A DNA stretch of 13,266 bases from Thermococci archaeon (GTDB lineage: Archaea; Methanobacteriota_B; Thermococci; Thermococcales; Thermococcaceae): NCBI GenBank assembly GCA_003663535.1, contig QMUE01000011.1:1-13266 (forward strand), in the 5' to 3' direction. Numbering within the stretch: the stretch's first letter is position 1; every line of letters begins with the position of its first letter. Shown here one piece after another: positions 7,600 through 13,266 of the stretch. Below the pieces are notes generated by a model. The model was not told the origin of the DNA, did not search any database, and worked only from the letters and a program-made list of their open reading frames with translations. The position numbers and the translations under genes were made by a program.

Positions 7600-7686
7600 A
7601 GTTTCACTTCATTTATAAATTAGTTTCAGTAGTTTATAAATCAGTTGCAGTAAAACTTATTTATTGTTTCAACGAGAATATACCAT
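7600..7686 (+). repeat. Four helically phased GTTKCA repeats, candidate operator
   Basis: Four units begin at 7600, 7622, 7643 and 7665. Their GTTTCA, GTTTCA, GTTGCA and GTTTCA cores sit at 7601, 7623, 7644 and 7666, spacings of 22, 21 and 22 bp, close to two turns of B-DNA. In units 1 and 2 the core is followed about 10 bp later by TTTATAAAT; units 3 and 4 decay to TTATTTAT and AATATA. The array ends just ahead of the ribosome binding site of the peptide gene. It could bind a regulator side by side on one DNA face, overlapping the TATA boxes. An iteron-like role is less likely because no replication protein is present. Confidence 0.6.
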
Positions 7687-7704
7687 AAAAGACTTGGGGA
7701 GGTG
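7633..7704 (+). promoter_or_regulatory. Promoter and ribosome binding site of the peptide operon
   Basis: Candidate TATA boxes are TTTATAAAT at 7612-7620 and 7633-7641, and a weaker TTATTTAT at 7657-7664. The second would start transcription near 7662 and the third near 7686. GGAGGTG at 7698-7704 is a strong ribosome binding site. It fixes translation at GTG 7711 (7-nt gap from GGAGGT) and rules out the in-frame GTG at 7702, which overlaps the site itself. Confidence 0.6.
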
Positions 7705-7710
7705 GATGAT

Positions 7711-7935
7711 GTGGAGTTCAAGATTATCGAAAAAGGTTCTACAGAGGGAATTGCAGGGAACTTATCATGCACCTGTTATGCTGAGTCGGGTCTTTGTGGA
7801 GATGACTGTAGCTTATATTGTCCAGGGGTTTGCATACCTAAATGCATTGCCGTAATTATTCCAATGCTGGCTATCTGTATTGGGACGTATTGTGAATGCT
7901 ATGAGCAGTGTCAGCCTGATTGTGTTTGTTACTGA
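7711..7935 (+). CDS. Cysteine-rich RiPP precursor peptide (putative)
   Basis: A 74-residue peptide with a short Cys-free leader (residues 1-19, MEFKIIEKGSTEGIAGNLS) and a core holding all 13 cysteines: 20, 22, 29, 33, 37, 41, 45, 56, 61, 63, 67, 71 and 73. Five of them (29-45) recur every fourth residue, and C-x-C pairs open and close the core. A hydrophobic stretch (AVIIPMLAI) divides it into two Cys-rich arms, as in hairpin thioether peptides. The start is GTG 7711, set by GGAGGTG at 7698-7704. The next gene is a radical SAM/SPASM enzyme, the usual partner of such precursors. In known families these enzymes make Cys thioether crosslinks (sactipeptides, ranthipeptides); the leader ending 'EGIAGNLSCTC' loosely recalls clostridial Cys-rich bacteriocin precursors. 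An alternative is a metal-binding or iron-sulfur miniprotein. No identity to a named peptide is claimed. Confidence 0.8.
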   Translation: MEFKIIEKGSTEGIAGNLSCTCYAESGLCGDDCSLYCPGVCIPKCIAVIIPMLAICIGTYCECYEQCQPDCVCY

Positions 7936-8004
7936 ATTTTTACTTATATTTCTTTCTTAATTCTTAATCTTAACTTTATAAAAATTTAATATGGAGGTGA
8001 ATAC
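7936..8004 (+). promoter_or_regulatory. Intercistronic region: partial terminator, possible TATA, strong RBS
   Basis: After the peptide stop, the plus strand is T-rich (ATTTTTACTTATATTTCTTT, from 7936), able to cause partial termination. This would make more peptide message than enzyme message, a common arrangement in RiPP operons. TTTATAAAA at 7975-7983 resembles a TATA box but would start transcription at the ATG itself. GGAGGTGA at 7993-8000 is a near-perfect ribosome binding site for ATG 8005. Confidence 0.45.
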
Positions 8005-9372
8005 ATGTACAAAGTTTCAAGATATAACTTATTCTTCGAAGAGAATAACATGATATTACTGTTTAACAGTCTTAGAAACGTAGTAGCTAGATGTGATGCT
8101 GAAACAAAAGAAATCTTAGAAAATGAGACACTTGATAAATTGCCTTCAAACTTGTTAGATAAAATGGTTTCTGAGGGTGTAATAGTTGACGAAAAACTAA
8201 ATGAACTTAATGTTATTAGGTTTACAAGAATGATGCATTATGTTCACCTTATGCAAAATTTGAGTATTGGGTTGACATTAGTAATGACTTATTCTTGTAA
8301 CTTAGCGTGTCCCTATTGTTACGAGGGAGATAGAAAGGCCAAAGGGGGATTGTTAACTCCAAATAAGATCGAAACAATTTTGAAATTTGCAAAAAGCCAC
8401 AGACAGGGGGACAAAAAACCACTAATTTCAGTCAGTTTTTATGGTGGAGAACCTCTCCTAAATTGGAAAGGGTGTAGATACACATTAGAGCGGTTAGAAG
8501 AAATGAAAGAAGATGGAGAAATTCGAGATTATTCAACGGGTTTTATCACTAATGGAACGTTAATTAACTACGAGCTTATCGAAGCAATTAACGAATATAA
8601 TGTGAACTCTATGCAGATAACATTAGACGGTCCTAGAGAAGTTCATAATAAACGACGGATAAGGCCAAATGGTGAAGGAACTTTTGATGAAATAATTGAA
8701 AATATTAAACTATTGAAAAATGGGGTAAACAATGAAAAGTTTCACTTAGGTTTAAGAATAAACGTTGACAAAACTAACTTTGAAACAATACCTGAATTAC
8801 TTGAATTTCTAAAAAAGGAAGGCCTTGATGATATACCTATCTCTTACGGAATTGTTAGGGGAAACTTTCCCTATTGCCACTCTAATTGTGGGATATACTT
8901 CTCTGGAGTAGACCTCCAAAAAGCTCTTCCATACTTATGGAGAGAGGCATACAGAAGAGGTTTTAATGTTTGGACTAGACCTAACTTGCGATTTATTTAT
9001 TGTGGGTATGATCATCCATTCGGATACGTTATTGATCCAGAATTAAAGGTATATCCATGTTGGGAGATGGTTGGAATTGAGGAGTACCAAATTGGAGAAA
9101 TACAAGAAGACGGAAGTCTAAAAATATATCCTTTTTATTATGATGTGAAATCCCGGGATCCTACAGAATATGAAGAATGCAGAAAATGCAAGCTTTTGCC
9201 AGTTTGTATGGGAGGTTGTGCTGCAGAGTCAATAAGAAGAAACGGGCATCCTAATGGACCTGGGTGTGATATCAATAAATACATTTGGAAAGAGGGATTA
9301 AAGTTTTATTTGATGAAAAGATACTCTTATTTGTTTAGCCAAGATAATAAAAACAAAGAGAAAATGATTTGA
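8005..9372 (+). CDS. Radical SAM/SPASM peptide maturase
   Basis: A 455-residue cytoplasmic enzyme predicted to crosslink or otherwise modify the cysteine-rich peptide encoded just upstream. The radical SAM cluster motif is C98-NLA-C102-PY-C105; the SAM-binding GGEP is at 147-150; ITNGTLI and MQITLDGP follow in the TIM-barrel order usual for this superfamily. The C-terminal SPASM domain supplies seven cysteines: C333, C352, then C392-x2-C395-x5-C401-x3-C405 and C421, enough for two auxiliary 4Fe-4S clusters. Residues 1-85 form a separate N-terminal region (YNLFFEENNMILLFNSLRNV...) of the kind seen in peptide maturases; it may bind the leader. C291 and C295 form an extra pair in the linker. ATG 8005 has an excellent ribosome binding site. 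Peptide modification is well supported by family and context; the exact bond made is unknown. Confidence 0.93.
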   Translation: MYKVSRYNLFFEENNMILLFNSLRNVVARCDAETKEILENETLDKLPSNLLDKMVSEGVIVDEKLNELNVIRFTRMMHYVHLMQNLSIGLTLVMTYSCNLACPYCYEGDRKAKGGLLTPNKIETILKFAKSHRQGDKKPLISVSFYGGEPLLNWKGCRYTLERLEEMKEDGEIRDYSTGFITNGTLINYELIEAINEYNVNSMQITLDGPREVHNKRRIRPNGEGTFDEIIENIKLLKNGVNNEKFHLGLRINVDKTNFETIPELLEFLKKEGLDDIPISYGIVRGNFPYCHSNCGIYFSGVDLQKALPYLWREAYRRGFNVWTRPNLRFIYCGYDHPFGYVIDPELKVYPCWEMVGIEEYQIGEIQEDGSLKIYPFYYDVKSRDPTEYEECRKCKLLPVCMGGCAAESIRRNGHPNGPGCDINKYIWKEGLKFYLMKRYSYLFSQDNKNKEKMI

Positions 9373-9388
9373 AATAGGAGGGAGGATA

Positions 9389-11155
9389 ATGTCGAAGAGA
9401 AAGATGCTCTTTGCAGTTCTTGTACTCCTTATTCTTTTCGTTGGTTGGATAGCATGGGATACTTCTCCAGCTATGGAAAAACATAATATTCCTAAAGCAG
9501 AGAATTTAGAACTTCGTATTTTGTATCCAGAAAAACCAAGTGCAAAGGTGTTATATGGACCAGTTATAACAGAAGTTTTTAGGGATCTTTCCGCTAATTA
9601 TACCTATCACCCCTATACTGTTGTTGGAAATCTGAGTGCTTTAATTACACCCGATCTTGTTAAAATTAAGTGGAGTTTTTTGATTATGAACAGAAGCCAG
9701 GAAAATACAACGATTTACATTTTATCTCCAAACTTTGGCAACTTGAGCTTGGTAATTAAAGACCAACCAGTTAACTTATCAAAGCTGTCTCACTACTCGT
9801 TACCTTACTATGAAGCGAAGATACTGTTTCTGAACGTGAGCTATCCAAAAGACAAACCGATACAGGGAGTAATAGAATACGAAACAAGAACAAGTCTCCT
9901 ACTTGCTTACTTGCCCCCACTTTCCAGGCAATTTTTGGGGGGCTTTTATTTTCCACAAAACTATCCTCACGTGATATACTTTTCGCAAAACTTTGTTTTT
10001 TCAATATCTCCCGTGGGAATTCTTGGACCCTACTCTAATGGAACTGTTCTTGTTACCTTCCCTTCAAAATACGAGGTAAGGTCTGAATACCCCTTGAAAG
10101 TGGAGTATGTGAATGATAAGACAACTTTAAGGCTTGATATCTCCAAACTGGGAGGCTCTGTTTATATCTACGAAAGAGGCTTTTTCCAAGAAGCTGAATT
10201 CACCATGAATAACACCAAGGTAAAAGTTTATGTTCCAAAGAATACGATGTTAGGCTTTAGGGAACTATCAAATGTCACCATGAAAATAATAGAGAGCTAC
10301 ACAGAACTCCTAAAAATCGTCCCGTACTCTGAAATCAACGTAATTTTTTATCCAGATTTACCTTATGGAAATGGGGAGGAATTTGAGGATTTTGAAGAGA
10401 GAGGAGTTGCAATAGTTGGTATTCAAGGTAGTGTCGGGGTAGCGGACTTTCTATCAACACTTGGACATGAGGTTGCCCATGCATGGTTTGGAAGCTATAC
10501 TCATCTTGGAAAGATAGAAGAAAGTCTCGCCACCTATATGGCCATCAGTTTGGAAGATTCTACCAGGTTAGATTCAATTGAAGGGGATATACTGACTTAT
10601 TTTCCCATCTATGGAAAGCCGTTGGCTAAATCATATGAGGAGGGTATATCTAATCCAGATGTGAGGAATAGTGTTAGATACTATGGAGGTGCTTTCATCT
10701 TCCGTTCTCTGCAGTTTGTTCTTGGAAACGAGACCTTCTTTAATGGTTTAAGAGAACTTTTGAGGGGGTGTCATGGTAAAGAATGCAATTTAACGGACGT
10801 TCAAAACGTTTTCGAGAAAGTTAGTGGGCAGGACTTGGACTGGTTCTTCAAGGAATGGTTTTACACCCCAAAAGTGCCTGATTATGAAGTAGGAAACTTA
10901 AGTGTAACTCAGAGGGATGATAAATACTTCCTAACTTTTGAAATTGTTGACAAAAACAACTTCACAATGCCCCTCGAAATTGAGGTAATAACATCAAAAG
11001 AAAAACTCGTTAAGAAAGTTTGGATTAAAGAGAAAGCAAAGGTAATCTTTGAACTAAAAGATAAGCCCCTGAAAATAATCCTCGATCCAAATGAATGGAT
11101 AGTAAACGAGAACAAAAAATATAATATTGAAGGAATAGAGATAATAGTCGAGTAG
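9389..11155 (+). CDS. Membrane-anchored M1-like (gluzincin) metallopeptidase
   Basis: A 588-residue protein with an N-terminal signal anchor (residues about 7-23, LFAVLVLLILFVGWIAW) and a large extracytoplasmic part carrying 14 N-x-S/T sequons, fitting an exported, glycosylated archaeal protein. HEVAH is at 360-364, with WFG after it as in M1 peptidases. The third zinc ligand is probably Glu378 in EESLATY, aligned with NEGFATY of M1 enzymes, but the gap is 13 residues, not the usual 18. YYGGAF (431-436) matches the position of the M1 catalytic tyrosine, and GQDLDWFFKEWFYTPKVPDY (480-499) is a typical M1 ending. The GAMEN substrate motif is absent. ATG 9389 follows the radical SAM stop by 16 bp with AGGAGGGAGG between, so it is in the same operon. 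It may cleave the leader or mature peptide outside the membrane; this is inferred from context. Confidence 0.87.
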   Translation: MSKRKMLFAVLVLLILFVGWIAWDTSPAMEKHNIPKAENLELRILYPEKPSAKVLYGPVITEVFRDLSANYTYHPYTVVGNLSALITPDLVKIKWSFLIMNRSQENTTIYILSPNFGNLSLVIKDQPVNLSKLSHYSLPYYEAKILFLNVSYPKDKPIQGVIEYETRTSLLLAYLPPLSRQFLGGFYFPQNYPHVIYFSQNFVFSISPVGILGPYSNGTVLVTFPSKYEVRSEYPLKVEYVNDKTTLRLDISKLGGSVYIYERGFFQEAEFTMNNTKVKVYVPKNTMLGFRELSNVTMKIIESYTELLKIVPYSEINVIFYPDLPYGNGEEFEDFEERGVAIVGIQGSVGVADFLSTLGHEVAHAWFGSYTHLGKIEESLATYMAISLEDSTRLDSIEGDILTYFPIYGKPLAKSYEEGISNPDVRNSVRYYGGAFIFRSLQFVLGNETFFNGLRELLRGCHGKECNLTDVQNVFEKVSGQDLDWFFKEWFYTPKVPDYEVGNLSVTQRDDKYFLTFEIVDKNNFTMPLEIEVITSKEKLVKKVWIKEKAKVIFELKDKPLKIILDPNEWIVNENKKYNIEGIEIIVE

Positions 11156-11163
11156 TGGATTCT

Positions 11164-13266
11164 TTAATCCCTTCTTAACTTTCTCCCCTCTTCGAGCTCT
11201 CTTCTCAAAGTTCTTGCCTCGAACTCCGCTTTCTTTGCCCTAAACACCTTTGAAATCCTCTCAATAGCTTCGAGCTTCCTTATTATGCTGTCGAGCCATG
11301 TAAAAACGTCTCCCGGGTAGACCACAAGGGAATACTGTCTTCTGAAGTACTCCGCTATCTGGGTCGGGTGTTTTCCTTGTCTTCTGAGCTCGATTATAAG
11401 CGATGAAACCCTCTCCATGGCGTATTCAGTGCATTCCTCTTCCTCACACATGAAGAAGTCTTGGTAAATTAAAAACAGCTTATCCTGCACGTTTGGACTA
11501 ACCTCTGGCAGAACTTTTTCAAGCTCATCTAAAATCGAAGCAAAGCTTGGGGAAAAGATGTTGCTGCTTAGCCTTCCCCTAACGGCCCTTTCAAGCTCTC
11601 TCTGAACAACTCCGGAAAGATAAATGTTCTCAAATGGCAACAGCTTAATCGCAATCTCTTTTGGATGCCTTTTGAAGAGATTTTCCCTTATAAATTGAGC
11701 TTCATTTGGCAGTAAAAAGCTCATGCTCACGGCCCTTCCATATGGTGTAACGCTTACAAGTTTACCCCTTAACTTTACAAATTCAAACTCTTCGAGCTTT
11801 TCAAGAACTTTTTCGGCGCTTTGATTTGCACCCAAACATTTGTTTTGAACCTCCTCTACATCATCTAAACATGAAAAAACACATGAGTGGGCCAGAACCT
11901 GATCTTGCTCCATCTCATCACTCCACTCCACGTAAACGGGCTCTATTGGTGCGGTGAGGAGTTTAAATGCTATTTCGTCTTCACTTCCTTCCATTTGTGA
12001 GGAATACTTCCTTCCGGGTTCGACTATGAGATAGACTTTGCCCTTCTCATGGTATAGAGGCCTTCCCGCTCTCCCCAGCATCTGATGGAATTCCCTAACA
12101 CTTAACCATTTGTTGCCCATTGCGAGGCTTTCGAATATTACTTGAGATGCTGGAAAGTCGACACCGGCCCCTAATGCGGCTGTTGTTACAACTACATCAA
12201 GCATCTGGGCTTGAAACTCCATTTCGGTGAGTTTTCTTTGATGGTAGGGTAAACCGCTGTGATAAGGCTTTGCTTTCAAGCCTTTACTCGTTAAAAACGC
12301 CGCAAGTTCATGACACCTCTTTCTTGAGAATGTGAACACTATACTCTGTCCCTTAAACCCCTGAGGGGATTTCCTCATTGTTTCAGCCTTGCACAGCTGA
12401 GCCACATAGCGCCACTTCTCACTCTCATTTCTAGCTATAATGACGTGCCTTTCAAGTGCAACGGGCCTTTCATCGTATAGAACAAGCTTTAATCCAAGCT
12501 CTTTTGCGAGCTCTTGAGGGTTTCCAATGGTGGCACTAAGCCCAATAAACTGCGCGCTGGGATAGAGCTTTCTAAGCCTTGCAATAAAACCATCTAACCT
12601 CGTTCCTCTCTCTTCCTCGTCAAGCATGTGAATCTCATCTATGACGATAGTTCCAACGTTTCCTATTTTTCTTCCTGCCCTAAGGAGATAGTCAATGCCT
12701 TCATAAGTTCCAATAATTATGTCGGCATCTATTCCAGTGTCCACCACAACAAGTTCATCTTTTGTCTTTATTCTGCTCATTCCTACCCTTATGGCAACTT
12801 TAAGTTCCAATTTAGAGTATCTCCTCTTAAAATCTTCATATTTCTGATTTGCCAGAGCAACAAGGGGAACGAGAAAGAGAAGTTTTTTGCCATTGAGAGC
12901 CTTGGGAACTCCCGCGAGTTCCCCGATGAGAGTCTTTCCACTTGCTGTTGCAGAAACTACCAATAAGTTCTCTCCCTCAAGGAGGTCATTCTGCAGGGCT
13001 AAAACCTGAACAGGGAGAAGTTTTTCTACACCTTCTTCTTTTAAAACTCGCTTGAACTCCTCGGGAATGCGTGTCTCATCTATGGATAGCTCTTTAACCT
13101 TAATACGCTTTGGCTCCAGTTCGTCCCATTTCGTAACGTCTGGATTCTTTGTTGGATCAAAACGAGGATCAAAAATAGCCATTACCTTATCCAGGTCTCT
13201 AAATCTTTTAAGAAGTTTTTTTGCTTGATCAAACATTCCGAGACTTCTAAACCTGTAGCGGAGTTC
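11164..13266 (-). CDS. Ski2-like superfamily 2 DEAD/DEAH helicase (5' end beyond window)
   Basis: An ATP-dependent nucleic acid helicase. Numbering is from ATG 13236 (690 residues), but the frame stays open to the window edge (ELRYRFRSLG before this Met), and that Met has no clear ribosome binding site, so the true start is probably outside. Motifs in order: Q77 in LLPVQVLAL, motif I SATASGKT 95-102, motif Ib-like GTYEGIDYLL near 176-185, motif II DEIH 200-203, motif III SAT 234-236, YHSGLP 325-330, TTAALGAGVDFPA 351-363 and motif VI QMLGRAGRP 385-393. Two Cys groups (HSCVFSCL...NKC and MCEEEEC) lie in the C-terminal half. The arrangement fits the archaeal helicase group associated with DUF5814, from recall; a role in RNA or DNA processing is not determined. 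It is convergent with the peptidase gene with an 8-bp gap. Its last codons (GRKLRR) lie in the right copy of the 21-bp repeat. Confidence 0.9.
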   Translation of the reverse strand, partial: ELRYRFRSLGMFDQAKKLLKRFRDLDKVMAIFDPRFDPTKNPDVTKWDELEPKRIKVKELSIDETRIPEEFKRVLKEEGVEKLLPVQVLALQNDLLEGENLLVVSATASGKTLIGELAGVPKALNGKKLLFLVPLVALANQKYEDFKRRYSKLELKVAIRVGMSRIKTKDELVVVDTGIDADIIIGTYEGIDYLLRAGRKIGNVGTIVIDEIHMLDEEERGTRLDGFIARLRKLYPSAQFIGLSATIGNPQELAKELGLKLVLYDERPVALERHVIIARNESEKWRYVAQLCKAETMRKSPQGFKGQSIVFTFSRKRCHELAAFLTSKGLKAKPYHSGLPYHQRKLTEMEFQAQMLDVVVTTAALGAGVDFPASQVIFESLAMGNKWLSVREFHQMLGRAGRPLYHEKGKVYLIVEPGRKYSSQMEGSEDEIAFKLLTAPIEPVYVEWSDEMEQDQVLAHSCVFSCLDDVEEVQNKCLGANQSAEKVLEKLEEFEFVKLRGKLVSVTPYGRAVSMSFLLPNEAQFIRENLFKRHPKEIAIKLLPFENIYLSGVVQRELERAVRGRLSSNIFSPSFASILDELEKVLPEVSPNVQDKLFLIYQDFFMCEEEECTEYAMERVSSLIIELRRQGKHPTQIAEYFRRQYSLVVYPGDVFTWLDSIIRKLEAIERISKVFRAKKAEFEARTLRRELEEGRKLRRD
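11168..11188. repeat. Right copy of 21-bp perfect direct repeat (helicase 3' end)
   Basis: Identical to 5394-5414. On the minus strand it encodes the helicase residues GRKLRR and the first two bases of the final Asp codon; the last base of that codon and the stop TAA lie just outside the repeat, on the cassette side. If the cassette was inserted here, these last bases come from the cassette and restore an almost unchanged helicase C-terminus (RRD instead of RRE). Confidence 0.8.

Larger units (their letters stand above)
5394..11188. other. Putative inserted RiPP/ABC cassette bounded by direct repeats
   Basis: This 5.8-kb segment contains the ABC operon and the divergent peptide/radical SAM/peptidase operon and nothing else. 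It is bracketed by the 21-bp direct repeat. Removing it (keeping one repeat) would leave paralogue B and the helicase as tight convergent neighbours with a complete helicase C-terminus. The radical SAM gene is A+T-rich (14 G+C of 60 at 8701-8760, counted by eye) compared with the helicase (30 of 60 at 12061-12120). No integrase, transposase, tRNA target or inverted termini are visible, so the mechanism is unknown and homologous or short-homology recombination is possible. This is inference from one sequence. Confidence 0.5.

Noticed and set aside
7600..7686. Phased repeats as replication iterons or a CRISPR array
   Set aside because: No replication initiator, no cas genes, units too short and contiguous for CRISPR, and they overlap promoter elements.
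7702..7704. GTG at 7702 as start of the peptide
   Set aside because: It lies within the GGAGGTG ribosome binding site itself; GTG 7711 has correct spacing.
7664..7855. A 63-residue frame (MFQREYTIKDLGRWMM...) overlapping the peptide gene
   Set aside because: It is out of frame with the Cys-rich gene and has no ribosome binding site. The Cys-rich frame has GGAGGTG at the right distance and a far more distinctive composition.
11911..11930. A second minus-strand GTGATGA inside the helicase gene as a C/D RNA
   Set aside because: No matching D box within 60 bases and it lies in well-supported coding sequence.
12628..12966. Plus-strand 112-residue frame inside the helicase
   Set aside because: Antisense shadow of the helicase motif I-II region, where the minus-strand motifs are fully intact.

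Overview
The window reads as chromosomal DNA of a hyperthermophilic euryarchaeon, most likely of the Thermococcales. The evidence is compact A+T-rich coding, strong GGAGGTGA-type ribosome binding sites, TTTATAA-type archaeal TATA boxes, use of GTG starts, and a gene set (DUF5305-like, DUF63, DUF4932-like, Ski2-like helicase) typical of that group. No rRNA, tRNA, CRISPR array, transposase or integrase is visible.

Layout. Positions 1-1925 hold three ordinary archaeal genes: the 3' part of a DUF5305-like membrane-anchored protein, a small four-helix membrane protein on the minus strand, and a DUF63 integral membrane protein. Positions 1940-5329 hold a tandem pair of paralogous secreted proteins, each with an HExxH...E zinc-protease signature. 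Positions 5379-7531 (minus strand) form a three-gene operon: an ABC-2 permease, a small winged-helix protein and an ABC ATPase. Divergently from it, across a 179-bp promoter region, runs a plus-strand operon (7711-11155): a 74-residue peptide with 13 cysteines, a radical SAM/SPASM enzyme, and a membrane-anchored M1-like metallopeptidase. The window closes with a convergent Ski2-like helicase that runs off the right edge.

The most interesting part is 5379-11188. It looks like a complete cassette for a ribosomally made, radical-SAM-modified peptide (RiPP): precursor, maturase, candidate leader or processing peptidase, and divergent ABC exporter or immunity operon with its own DNA-binding protein. 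The region between the two operons carries four GTTKCA boxes spaced 22, 21 and 22 bp, about two helical turns each, with TATA-like elements between them.

The cassette is bracketed by a perfect 21-bp direct repeat (5394-5414 and 11168-11188). The right copy encodes the C-terminus of the helicase. The left copy, read in the helicase frame, also runs into a stop codon at the equivalent place. This suggests the cassette was inserted at the 3' end of the helicase gene and displaced the ancestral gene end to the left. In that model the ABC ATPase gene now reads through the displaced copy in another frame. Function assignments for the peptide, peptidase and transporter are inferences from sequence and context; the domain calls for the radical SAM enzyme, ABC proteins and helicase are secure.
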